DNA of 12,253 nucleotides from Nevskia sp043781855 (GCA_043781855.1 JAYWBB010000114.1:1-12253), one strand, 5' to 3'; positions 1 to 7,887 are shown, counted from the first letter of the stretch. The notes: a model not told the origin generated them from the letters alone. Numbers and translations: made by a program.

Positions 1-1075
<1,075 letters not shown>

Positions 1076-1191
1076 TAACGCTCAAGCATTTTTAGACGTG
1101 AAGTACCCTTAGGCATTGAGATTGCCTGCATGTTTGACTACAACCCAATTCGAGTGTGTGAGCAGCAGTACGCTCATTCGCTCAAACAGTT
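1076..1191 (+). other. 23S-5S internal transcribed spacer, no tRNA
   Basis: This 116-nt spacer between the mature 23S and 5S rRNAs is removed during processing. No tRNA cloverleaf is visible. A short inverted repeat, TGAGC (1159-1163) with GCTCA (1172-1176), could form a small hairpin before the 5S gene. The exact RNase III and RNase E cut sites cannot be read from the sequence. Confidence 0.8.
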
Positions 1192-1309
1192 TGCCTGGCG
1201 GCAATGGCGAGTTGGAACCACCCGTTCCCATCCCGAACACGGAAGTGAAACAGCTCAGCGCCGATGGTAGTGTGGCTAAGACCATGCGAGAGTAGGACAC
1301 TGCCAGGCT
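1192..1309 (+). rRNA. rrf: 5S ribosomal RNA
   Basis: This is a complete 5S rRNA of about 118 nt, the small RNA of the large ribosomal subunit's central protuberance. The 5' arm TGCCTGGCGGC pairs with the 3' arm ACTGCCAGGC to form helix I. The conserved CCGAACACGGAAGTGAAAC block (loop C/helix III) and CGCCGATGGTAGTGTGG block (helices IV/V) are both present. It follows the 23S gene in the usual order and is followed within about 12 nt by a strong terminator. The ends may vary by one or two bases. Confidence 0.97.
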
Positions 1310-1317
1310 CTAAATGG

Positions 1318-1349
1318 AAAACCCCGGATCGAAAGGTTCGGGGTTTTTT
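1318..1349 (+). terminator. Rho-independent terminator of the rRNA operon
   Basis: A 10-bp stem, ACCCCGGATC (1321-1330) with GGTTCGGGGT (1335-1344), closes a GAAA tetraloop. All ten pairs form when G-U pairs are allowed, and AAA/TTT extends the base. The run TTTTT follows at 1345-1349. On the opposite strand the same hairpin is followed by TTTT, so it could also stop minus-strand transcripts coming from the acyl-CoA dehydrogenase gene. Confidence 0.95.
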
Positions 1350-1373
1350 ATTGGCTGCGCATCGATAGCAAGT

Positions 1374-1403
1374 TTCGGGGAATGGTCTAGAAAATTTCCC
1401 GAA
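1374..1403. repeat. Inverted repeat downstream of the acyl-CoA dehydrogenase gene
   Basis: TTCGGGGAA (1374-1382) and TTTCCCGAA (1395-1403) form a continuous 9-bp stem as + strand RNA, including one G-U pair, around a 12-nt loop. It lies 17 nt beyond the stop of the minus-strand acyl-CoA dehydrogenase gene. Neither strand has a T-run after the stem, so it is not a classical terminator. It may be a 3'-end stability hairpin of the minus-strand mRNA. Confidence 0.45.
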
Positions 1404-1419
1404 CGGCTGGTGTTTTTAT

Positions 1420-2625
1420 TCAGGTATCGGGCCATTCTGCCTTGACCCCGGACGGAGTCTCGGCGAACTGCTTTTTCCTGCTTGGCAGAATGTTCATCAG
1501 TTTGCAGATGATGCCGAGCATGATTTCGTCGGCGCCGCCGCCTATCGAAATCAAGCGCGAGTCGCGATAAGCACGGGCCACATTCGTCTCCCACATATAG
1601 CCCTGTCCACCCCAGAACTGGAGGCAGGTGTCGGTCACTTCCCGTCCGATGCGGCCGGCTTTCAGTTTGCACATCGAAGCCAGCATCGTCGCATCGCGGC
1701 CGGCGACGTATTCCTCGGTCGTCTGGTACACCAGCGCCTTCAAGGACTCCACTTCGGTTTTCAGTTCCGCGAGCCGGAAATGAATGTATTGATTGTCGAG
1801 CAGCGACTGGCCGAAAGCCTGGCGCTGACGCGTGTAGTCGATTGTTTCGTCGACGATGTTGCTCAGCGAATCGATGCCGCTGGCAGCGCCGAACAGTCGT
1901 TCTTCCTGGAATTGCAGCATCTGATACGTGAAGCCCATGCCTTCTTTGCCGATCAGGTTGCGCTGCGGCACGCGGACGTCGTCGAGAAAGATCATCGCAG
2001 TATCGCTCGAGCGCATGCCGAGTTTGTCGAGCCTGGTTTTCCGGTCGAGGCCTTTCGCATCCATCGGTACGACGATCAGCGATTTGTTCTGATGCGGCTT
2101 GCCTTCCGAAGTGTTGACCAGCATGCAGGCCCAATCGGACTGCGTGCCGTTGGTGATCCACATCTTCGAACCGTTGATGACGTAATCTCCGCCCTCCTTC
2201 CGGGCAGTAGTCTTGATACTGGCGACGTCGGAGCCGGCGCCTGCTTCCGAAACGGCGATCGACGCGACCATGTCGCCGGCGATCGCGGGCACCAGGTATT
2301 CACTGCGCAACGCGTCGTTTCCAAAGCGCGCGAGCGCCGGTGTGGCCATATCGGTCTGCACGCCGATCGCCATCGGCAGAGAACCGCAGTTGCAGTTGCC
2401 CAGTGCCTGAGCAAAAACAACTTCATATGAGTAATCGAGGCCCATGCCGCCATAGGCTTCGGGTTTGGCAATACCAAGAAGACCCAATCCCCCCATCTTT
2501 TTCAGTACCTCGTGCGCGGGAAAAATGCCGGCTTTTTCCCACTCGCTGGTATTGGGGTTGAGTTCCTTCTCGACGAAGGACTTCACCTGCCGATATATCT
2601 CTTTATGTTCGTGGGAAAGAATCAT
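1420..2625 (-). CDS. Acyl-CoA dehydrogenase, citronellyl-CoA dehydrogenase (AtuD)-like
   Basis: A FAD-dependent acyl-CoA dehydrogenase of 401 aa, the usual family length, which would introduce a double bond alpha-beta to the thioester and pass electrons to ETF. The order of parts is canonical: N-terminal helical domain (about 1-118), beta domain with the first family signature AVSEAGAGSDVASIKTTA (124-141) and WITNG (156-160), then the C-terminal helical domain with RQRQAFGQ (267-273) and FWGGQGYMWE (337-346). From memory the sequence closely follows Pseudomonas AtuD, including the N-terminus, IGVQTDM and LGIICKLM, but no other acyclic-terpene (atu) genes are nearby, so the substrate is open; branched or medium-to-long acyl-CoA is likely. 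The usual catalytic Glu position near the C-terminus is Gly (G363), so the base is probably E242 in FQEERLF, as in long-chain and isovaleryl-CoA dehydrogenases. The ATG is preceded by GGAG at an 8-nt spacing. It converges with the rRNA operon. Confidence 0.93.
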   Translation of the reverse strand: MILSHEHKEIYRQVKSFVEKELNPNTSEWEKAGIFPAHEVLKKMGGLGLLGIAKPEAYGGMGLDYSYEVVFAQALGNCNCGSLPMAIGVQTDMATPALARFGNDALRSEYLVPAIAGDMVASIAVSEAGAGSDVASIKTTARKEGGDYVINGSKMWITNGTQSDWACMLVNTSEGKPHQNKSLIVVPMDAKGLDRKTRLDKLGMRSSDTAMIFLDDVRVPQRNLIGKEGMGFTYQMLQFQEERLFGAASGIDSLSNIVDETIDYTRQRQAFGQSLLDNQYIHFRLAELKTEVESLKALVYQTTEEYVAGRDATMLASMCKLKAGRIGREVTDTCLQFWGGQGYMWETNVARAYRDSRLISIGGGADEIMLGIICKLMNILPSRKKQFAETPSGVKAEWPDT

Positions 2626-2765
2626 TACGGCACTCCAAAAATAATAACGGTAAAAACTCTTATAGCCGTAACCAGTTCGTCAAATAAGCCCATCACGAAC
2701 AGCGCTATTGGAAGTGTTGAATATAAAACCATTCATTACTGTGTTGCCGTGAATGACATTGGCGT
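2626..2765 (-). promoter_or_regulatory. AT-rich leader/promoter region of the acyl-CoA dehydrogenase gene
   Basis: This 140-bp gap between two minus-strand genes is clearly more AT-rich than its neighbours, as expected of a promoter region. Read on the minus strand it contains TTGACG followed 13 nt later by TATAAG, which is too close for a standard sigma-70 promoter, so no confident promoter can be named. A perfect 6-bp inverted repeat, CATTCA (2730-2735) and TGAATG (2750-2755), separated by 14 nt, could be an operator or a weak hairpin after the upstream gene. The ribosome binding site GGAG lies at 2633-2636. Confidence 0.4.
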
Positions 2766-3557
2766 TCAGCGTTGTGAACGGCGATCAAGCGCAATTTCAT
2801 ACATCACCGGCCAGCATTTTCCGGTCACGAAGAAATGACCCGTTGTCGGATCGTAGGCAATGCCGTTGAGCACGTAATCGGCTTCGTCCCAGTCGGGCGG
2901 CTTTGGAAAACGCTGGCGCAGGTCGGCGAGATCGAGCCAGCCGTGGACCATTCCACTGCGCGGGTCGATCACGGCAATCCGGTCAGTCATCCAGACATTG
3001 GCGTAAAGCCAACCGTTCGCGTATTCGAGTTCGTTGATCCGTGCAATCGACTGCAACCCATCGCGCACGGCAATGCGGCGCGTTTCCCGAAAAGTTCGCG
3101 GATCGATCATCTGCAGCGTCGATGAGCCATCGCTGCGAATCAGTCTGCGACCATCGTATGTCAGCCCCCAGCCTTCGCTGGAGATATGGAAGCTCCCGGT
3201 CCGGTTTAGATCGAAGTCATAGACAAAGCCTACGCCACCCTTCCAGGTCAGCTGGATGATGTGACTGCCGACAACGGCCACGCCCTCACCGAAGTCGCGG
3301 TCGTCGAGTCGCCGGGATTTGAGAGAGCGACCGGTCGCCAGGTCGCTGATCAGCAGCAGCGACCGGCCATAGCGACCGGTGCTTTCGATCAGTCGCCCGC
3401 GATCGATCGCAAGACCTTCGGTGAACGCGGAGGGATCGTGAGGATGCTCTGCGACGACATGGAACGACAGCACCGGCGCAGCCCGCGCCATCGGCGCCAC
3501 AACGGCCAGCAACCCCAGCATCGCCCACACGCCAGCCCGCACCAGTACAATCCGCAT
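2766..3557 (-). CDS. Secreted glutaminyl-peptide cyclotransferase (bacterial/plant type)
   Basis: Glutaminyl cyclases convert an N-terminal glutamine of a peptide to pyroglutamate with release of ammonia, protecting the N-terminus from aminopeptidases. This protein (263 aa) belongs to the five-bladed beta-propeller type known from papaya and Xanthomonas. Visible family blocks are AFTEGLAID, IESTGRYGRS, SSEGWGLTYD, INELEYANGWLYANVWMTD, IDPRSGMVHGWLDL and YVLNGIAYDPTTGHFFVTGKCWP near the C-terminus. The start is placed at 3557: the protein then begins with a classical signal peptide (MRIVLVRAGVWAMLGLL, then an Ala-rich cleavage region ending MARAAP), and GAGG lies 6 nt upstream. The frame is open further, to 3599, but that extension overlaps yicC and would bury the signal peptide. 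Expected location is the periplasm. It lies upstream of the acyl-CoA dehydrogenase on the same strand, with no clear terminator between them. Confidence 0.92.
   Translation of the reverse strand: MRIVLVRAGVWAMLGLLAVVAPMARAAPVLSFHVVAEHPHDPSAFTEGLAIDRGRLIESTGRYGRSLLLISDLATGRSLKSRRLDDRDFGEGVAVVGSHIIQLTWKGGVGFVYDFDLNRTGSFHISSEGWGLTYDGRRLIRSDGSSTLQMIDPRTFRETRRIAVRDGLQSIARINELEYANGWLYANVWMTDRIAVIDPRSGMVHGWLDLADLRQRFPKPPDWDEADYVLNGIAYDPTTGHFFVTGKCWPVMYEIALDRRSQR
3546..3551 (+). promoter_or_regulatory. Candidate -10 element for yicC
   Basis: TACAAT matches the sigma-70 -10 consensus at five of six bases and would give a transcript starting near 3558, about 28 nt before the yicC ATG at 3586. No recognisable -35 is seen. 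It lies inside the first codons of the divergent cyclotransferase gene. A start near 3558 would exclude the in-frame ATG at 3556, supporting the later start. Confidence 0.4.
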
Positions 3558-3585
3558 GCCCGCCCTCGACTCGATGACTATCACG

Positions 3586-4452
3586 ATGATCCGCAGCATG
3601 ACGGGCTATGCCCGTGTCGAACAACAGGGCCCCTGGGGCCGACTGAGCTGCGAAATACGTTCGGTCAATCATCGTTATCTCGATCTGCAAATCAAGCTAC
3701 CGGACGAATTCCGCGTTGCCGAGAACGAGCTGCGGGCGCTGGCGACTGCGCGCATCGGTCGCGGCAAGGTCGAGATTGGCCTGCGCTACAGCCGCGACGC
3801 GAGCGCAGCCGGCGCTCTGCATATCGACGCCGAAAGACTCACTGCACTGTGCGGCGCGCTCGATCTCGTCTCGCGTGAACTGCGCACTTCGACCGCACCC
3901 GACCCGATGCGCCTGCTTGCGTGGCCCGGCGTCGTTAGCGCCGACAGTGGGGAAACCGCTCCGCCACTGGCCGAAGCCTCGACCCTGTTCAAAGCCGCGC
4001 TCGACGATTTCACCGATACGCGCAGCCGTGAGGGCGAGCGGATTCTGACTTACTTGCGGGAGCGGCTCGACGCGATGGCGGCGCTGGTCGAGCGGGTTCG
4101 CCTACGCGGACCCCAAGTGCGCGATGCCTGGCTCGAGCGCTTGCGCCAGCGGTGCGCCGAACTCGGCGTCGAGGTCGAACCGGCGCGCCTCGCGCAGGAA
4201 GTGGCGCTGGCTGCGCAGCGGCTCGATGTCGATGAAGAGATGTCGCGGCTCATCAGCCATTTCACCGAAGTTCGCGATACGTTGGTGCGCGAAGAGGCGG
4301 TCGGCCGCCGACTCGATTTCCTGATGCAGGAACTGAATCGCGAGGCCAATACGCTGTCGTCGAAATCGCAGGACGCGGAAATGACGCGTTGCGCCGTCGA
4401 GATGAAAGTCATGATCGAGCAGATGCGCGAACAGGTGCAGAACATTGAGTGA
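3586..4452 (+). CDS. yicC: YicC family RNase/RNase adaptor protein
   Basis: A 288-aa protein, against 287 aa for E. coli YicC. It starts with the diagnostic MIRSMTGYAR and continues with the conserved SCEIRSVNHRYLDLQIKLP. The C-terminal part holds the DUF1732 blocks DVDEEMSRLISHF, RRLDFLMQELNREANTLSSKS and EMKVMIEQMREQVQNIE. Work on E. coli links YicC to RNA turnover, with endoribonuclease activity and an effect on RyhB decay; the role here is inferred from family. The frame is open from an upstream ATG at 3556, giving ten extra residues, but the family N-terminus fixes the start at 3586. No clear Shine-Dalgarno sequence precedes it. The 3' end overlaps gmk by 8 nt, so the two are probably co-transcribed and translationally coupled. 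Confidence 0.96.
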   Translation: MIRSMTGYARVEQQGPWGRLSCEIRSVNHRYLDLQIKLPDEFRVAENELRALATARIGRGKVEIGLRYSRDASAAGALHIDAERLTALCGALDLVSRELRTSTAPDPMRLLAWPGVVSADSGETAPPLAEASTLFKAALDDFTDTRSREGERILTYLRERLDAMAALVERVRLRGPQVRDAWLERLRQRCAELGVEVEPARLAQEVALAAQRLDVDEEMSRLISHFTEVRDTLVREEAVGRRLDFLMQELNREANTLSSKSQDAEMTRCAVEMKVMIEQMREQVQNIE

Positions 4453-5095
4453 GACGCACGCCGAACTGAAGATTCCGGGAACGCTGTGGATCGTCTCTGC
4501 GCCGAGCGGCGGCGGCAAGACCAGCCTGACGCGGGCGCTGGTGCCGCGGCTGGTGGCGCGGGATTGGCCGGCCGAAATATCCGTGTCGTATACGACGCGC
4601 GCGATGCGTCCGGGCGAGCTGGACGGCGTGCATTATCACTTCGTCGACGAAAAAACCTTCGCGACGATGATCGACCATGGCGATTTTCTCGAACACGCCG
4701 ACGTCTTCGGCGCGCATTACGGCACCGGGCTGAGCCGGACCAAGCATTTGCTCGGCGAGGGCATCGACATGATCCTCGACATCGACTGGCAGGGCGCACG
4801 GCAAATCCGCGCACTCCGGTCGGATGTGCAAAGCGTCTTCATCCTGCCGCCATCGTCGGCGGAACTGGAGCGGCGCCTGCGCAACCGCGGTCAGGACAGC
4901 GACGCGGTGATTGCCGCGCGCATGCAGGCGGCGCGGACCGAGATGGCCCATCACGCCGAGTACGACTACCTGATCGTGAACCGCGACTTCGAGCGAGCGC
5001 TCGATGAACTGGCCTCGATTTTCATCGCGCGTCGCCTGCGCGGAGCGACGCAGCAGGCCCGGCACGAGTCCCTGATCCTTCAGCTGCTGGAATAG
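4445..5095 (+). CDS. gmk: Guanylate kinase
   Basis: Catalyses ATP + GMP to ADP + GDP in the cytoplasm, an essential step of guanine nucleotide supply. The protein is 216 aa (E. coli 207 aa). The P-loop APSGGGKT is at residues 19-26, the GMP-binding signature SYTTRAMRPGELDGVHYHFV at 48-67, HADVFGAHYGT at 84-94, LDIDWQGARQ at 111-120 and the lid region around RLRNRGQDS (144-152). The start is a TTG at 4445, overlapping the yicC stop by 8 nt; no ATG or GTG lies between it and the P-loop in this frame, and AGGTG stands 7 nt upstream. The rare start codon and overlap suggest translation coupled to yicC. In many bacteria this enzyme is inhibited by (p)ppGpp, which fits its place beside rpoZ and spoT, but inhibition cannot be read from the sequence. 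Confidence 0.97.
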   Translation: MSETHAELKIPGTLWIVSAPSGGGKTSLTRALVPRLVARDWPAEISVSYTTRAMRPGELDGVHYHFVDEKTFATMIDHGDFLEHADVFGAHYGTGLSRTKHLLGEGIDMILDIDWQGARQIRALRSDVQSVFILPPSSAELERRLRNRGQDSDAVIAARMQAARTEMAHHAEYDYLIVNRDFERALDELASIFIARRLRGATQQARHESLILQLLE

Positions 5096-5110
5096 CCGCT
5101 CGGCGCGGGC

Positions 5111-5116
5111 TATAAT
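5111..5116 (+). promoter_or_regulatory. -10 element of the rpoZ promoter
   Basis: TATAAT is a perfect sigma-70 -10 hexamer, 16 bp after the gmk stop. The best -35 positions (CTGGAA or TGGAAT, overlapping the end of gmk) match poorly. The predicted transcript starts near 5123, giving a leader of about 30 nt with AGG at 5141-5143 as ribosome binding site before the ATG at 5153. Confidence 0.65.
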
Positions 5117-5152
5117 CCGGCTCTTTTCCGCAGCAAACGCAGGTGTCATCTC

Positions 5153-5416
5153 ATGGCAAGAGTCACCGTAGAAGATTGTCTGGCCCGCATCCCGAACCAG
5201 TTCGAGTTGACCCTGGTCGCCGCCAAGCGCGCGCGACAGCTGGCGCGCGGCGCCGAAGCCAAGCTGCCCTGGGGCAATCACAAGTCGACCGTGTTGTCGC
5301 TCAAGGAAATTGCCGACGGCTATATCGATACCGGCGTGCTCAGCGAAGCCGATCTACCAGCGATCCAGCAGCCGAAGATGGAACTCGAAGCGCTCGACCC
5401 CAGTTTCGATCTCTAA
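5153..5416 (+). CDS. rpoZ: DNA-directed RNA polymerase omega subunit
   Basis: The omega subunit (87 aa; E. coli 91 aa) wraps the C-terminal part of beta' and helps assemble RNA polymerase; in gammaproteobacteria it also contributes to one of the two ppGpp binding sites. The N-terminus MARVTVEDCLARIPNQFELTLVAAKRARQL is the standard family opening, with the conserved AAKRARQL helix at residues 23-30. It is followed by NHKSTVLSLKEIADGYID, and the acidic C-terminus (MELEALDPSFDL) is typical. The early motif MARVTVEDC, in which MARVT is the likely ppGpp-contacting part in E. coli, is intact. It has its own -10 box and its own terminator, so it forms a separate transcription unit even though it sits among gmk and spoT. 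Confidence 0.98.
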   Translation: MARVTVEDCLARIPNQFELTLVAAKRARQLARGAEAKLPWGNHKSTVLSLKEIADGYIDTGVLSEADLPAIQQPKMELEALDPSFDL

Positions 5417-5458
5417 CTCAAGTGACCGGGCGCAGCGTCCCGGACAACAGGTAGCACC

Positions 5459-5486
5459 GAAAAGAGGCCTCCGGGCCTCTTTTTTA
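5459..5486 (+). terminator. Rho-independent terminator after rpoZ
   Basis: AAAGAGGCC (5461-5469) and GGCCTCTTT (5474-5482) form a perfect 9-bp stem around a TCCG loop, and the T-run continues to 5485. It lies 45 nt past the rpoZ stop and before spoT, separating the two transcription units. Confidence 0.95.
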
Positions 5487-5560
5487 TTGGTTCGCTCAAG
5501 GGCGTGGGGCACCGATTGATCGATACGGCCGCTCGTTCTGGCGGCGTCGAACGCGCGGTC

Positions 5561-5566
5561 TATACT
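5561..5566 (+). promoter_or_regulatory. Candidate -10 element directly upstream of spoT
   Basis: TATACT matches the -10 consensus at five of six bases; CTGGCG 17 bp upstream (5538-5543) is a poor -35 with three matches. The expected transcription start, seven bases past the box, falls on or beside the A of the spoT ATG at 5573, so the mRNA could be leaderless or nearly so. Confidence 0.4.
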
Positions 5567-5572
5567 TCGGTC

Positions 5573-7774
5573 ATGGAATTCCCGGTTATCCAGCGCATCG
5601 GCACCGCGATCCGGACTCAGCGCGTGGCGCGCGAGTACGGCATTGAAGCCTTGACGCGGATTCTCGACGAATACCTCCCTGCGCCGCAGATCGCCGAAGT
5701 GCGTCGCGCCTATGAATTCGGCGCACGCATGCACGCCGGCCAGAACCGTACGAGCGGTGAGCCGTACATCTTTCATCCGCTTGCGGTCGCCCGCATCCTT
5801 GCGGAAATGCGGCTCGACGCGACCACACTTTGTGCGGCGATCCTCCACGATGTCATCGAGGACACGTCAGTCGGCAAGGAGGAGATTGCGCGGCTATTCG
5901 GGCGCGATGTCGCGGAACTCGTCGACGGCGTTTCCAAGTTCCAGAAAGTCGAGGGCATGTCGCGCGCCGAGCGCCAGGCCGAGAGCGTGCGCAAACTGCT
6001 GCTGGCGATGGCGCAGGACCTGCGCGTGATTCTCGTGAAGCTCGCCGACCGCCTGCACAACGTACGCACGCTCGAACGCGTGGACCCGGCCAAGCGTCGG
6101 CGCGTGGCGCGCGAAACACTCGAGATTTATGCGCCGATCGCACAGCGGCTCGGCATCAACACGCTGCGCATGGAACTCGAAGATCTCAGTTTCGAGAACC
6201 TCTACCCGAATCGTTACGAAGTGTTCCGCAAGGCGGTCAACGACCGGCTCGGCGACACCAAGGGGTTGATCAAGGAAATCGAGCACAAACTCGAACGCTC
6301 GCTGAAAGAAGAAGGCATCGGCGCCAGCGTCGTCGGCCGTCAGAAGAACCTCTACGGCATCTACGAGAAGATGCAGCGCAAGCGCCTGCGTTTTCTGGAC
6401 GTGATGGACCTGCTCGGCTTCCGCATCCTGGTCTCCAAGGTCGACGACTGCTACCGCGCGATGGGAGTCGTGCATCACGCCTACCGGCCGATCTCGGAGC
6501 TGTTCAACGATTTCATCGCGAACCCCAAGGTCAACGGTTATCAGTCGTTGCATACGACCTGCGTCGGCCCGCAGGGCCGCAAGATCGAGGTGCAAATCCG
6601 TACGCGCGACATGCACCACATCGCCGAAAACGGCATTGCGGCGCACTGGCAGTACAAGCTCGAAGGCAAGGGCCAGAACGCCGCAAAGTTCCAGAGCGGC
6701 AAGAACGATATGCAGAGCGCACCGCAGAACCGCGCGCGCGAATGGCTCGGCAATCTGTTCGAGACACAAGGCGGCACCGCGCCGCTCGATTTCATCGAGA
6801 ACGTCAAGGTCGACCTGTTTCCGGACGAGGTCTACGTGTTCACGCCGAAGGGCCATATCCGCCAGCTGCCGAAGGGCGCGACGGCGGTCGACTTCGCCTA
6901 CTCGGTGCATTCCGAACTCGGCGATCATTGCGTGGCCGCGCGCATCGACCAGCAGCTCGAGCCGCTGAACACCGTGCTCAAGAACGGCCAGACCATCGAG
7001 ATCATCACCGCGCGTCACGCGCGACCCAATGCGGCGTGGCTGAACTACGTCAAGACCGTCAAGGCGCGCACGCACATCCGCAACTTCCTCAAGAGCCAGC
7101 GCGAGGACGAGGCGATCCGTCTCGGGCGGCGGCTGCTGGAGATCGCGCTGCGCGAACTGAACGTGCCGCTGACCGTGCTCAAGGAAGAATCGACCGAGGC
7201 GGTACTCAAGGTTTTCGGCCTGCAGGACATCGAGGAGCTGTATATCTCGATCGGCAGCGGCAGCCGGCTCGCGCCGCTGGTCGCCCGACATTTTCTGCCG
7301 GACCCGGACCAGACCACGGTGCGCGGCGCGAGTGTGCCGCTGGCGGTCGAGGGTACGGAAGGCCTGGTGATCGACTACGCCAAATGCTGCCGGCCGATCC
7401 CCGGCGACGAAATCTGCGGCTACGTTTCGATCGGCCGCGGCATCGTTGTGCATCGGCTCGAATGCAAGCACATCGCCGCGCGCAAGGGCGCGGTGCAGGA
7501 GCGCGTGCCGCTGATCTGGGCCCCGAGCGTGCAGGGCGACTTCTTCGCCGAGCTCAAGCTCAAGTCCGAGAACCGGCGCGGCCTGCTGGCCAGCGTTGCC
7601 GGTGAAATCGCCGGCGCCGGCGCGAGCATCGAGAACGTGCAGATGCCCGAGCGCGATGGCTCCGAGGCACTCGAGATGCGCTTCGTCATCACGGTCAAGG
7701 ACCGCGTGCACCTCGCGCGCGTGCTGCGTCGCCTGCGCCGGCTGGAGCCCGTGCAGCGCGTCGTGCGCGTCTGA
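5573..7774 (+). CDS. spoT: Bifunctional (p)ppGpp 3'-pyrophosphohydrolase/synthetase SpoT
   Basis: Long RelA/SpoT homologue of 733 aa (E. coli SpoT 702 aa) that sets cytoplasmic (p)ppGpp. Order: HD hydrolase domain with FHP (H68), HDVIEDT (92-98) and KLADRLHNVRT (156-166), so the metal-binding residues needed for hydrolysis are present; synthetase domain with RQKNLYGIYEKM (256-267), NGYQSLHT (321-328) and EVQIRT (339-344); TGS domain from about 412 (DLFPDEVYVFTPKG); conserved-cysteine domain with DYAKCCRPIPGDEICGYVS (601-619) and HRLEC (627-631); and a C-terminal ACT domain from about 657 to the end. Intact HD residues favour SpoT over monofunctional RelA. The frame is open from a GTG at 5504, but those 23 residues have no family look; the ATG at 5573 gives the better N-terminus. 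No Shine-Dalgarno sequence is visible at either start. The rpoZ terminator upstream means it needs its own promoter. Confidence 0.97.
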   Translation: MEFPVIQRIGTAIRTQRVAREYGIEALTRILDEYLPAPQIAEVRRAYEFGARMHAGQNRTSGEPYIFHPLAVARILAEMRLDATTLCAAILHDVIEDTSVGKEEIARLFGRDVAELVDGVSKFQKVEGMSRAERQAESVRKLLLAMAQDLRVILVKLADRLHNVRTLERVDPAKRRRVARETLEIYAPIAQRLGINTLRMELEDLSFENLYPNRYEVFRKAVNDRLGDTKGLIKEIEHKLERSLKEEGIGASVVGRQKNLYGIYEKMQRKRLRFLDVMDLLGFRILVSKVDDCYRAMGVVHHAYRPISELFNDFIANPKVNGYQSLHTTCVGPQGRKIEVQIRTRDMHHIAENGIAAHWQYKLEGKGQNAAKFQSGKNDMQSAPQNRAREWLGNLFETQGGTAPLDFIENVKVDLFPDEVYVFTPKGHIRQLPKGATAVDFAYSVHSELGDHCVAARIDQQLEPLNTVLKNGQTIEIITARHARPNAAWLNYVKTVKARTHIRNFLKSQREDEAIRLGRRLLEIALRELNVPLTVLKEESTEAVLKVFGLQDIEELYISIGSGSRLAPLVARHFLPDPDQTTVRGASVPLAVEGTEGLVIDYAKCCRPIPGDEICGYVSIGRGIVVHRLECKHIAARKGAVQERVPLIWAPSVQGDFFAELKLKSENRRGLLASVAGEIAGAGASIENVQMPERDGSEALEMRFVITVKDRVHLARVLRRLRRLEPVQRVVRV

Positions 7775-7887
7775 CCGCCGGAAACGAACTGCGCGCGAGC
7801 ATGGCCTCGGCGGATCCGTCGCGAGGGCTGGCGCCGCTGGCGACAACCGGCGATATTGCTGGTCTATCCCATTCCCGAGAAACATCA

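Noticed and set aside
1310..2161. Second minus-strand frame under the acyl-CoA dehydrogenase gene, running into the 5S end
   Set aside because: It overlaps an intact dehydrogenase in another frame of the same strand and reads through the rRNA terminator; Arg-rich translation without motifs.
3601..3615. Palindrome ACGGGC-TAT-GCCCGT at the start of yicC
   Set aside because: It is formed by the codons of the conserved MTGYAR motif, so protein conservation explains it without a regulatory role.
5426..5443. Small hairpin CCGGG-N8-CCCGG between rpoZ and its terminator
   Set aside because: Only 5 bp with an 8-nt loop and no T-run; common by chance at this GC content.
7801..7887. N-terminal extension of 29 residues on RidA
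   Set aside because: The extension has no family counterpart and no ribosome binding site at 7801, whereas the ATG at 7888 gives the standard RidA N-terminus.
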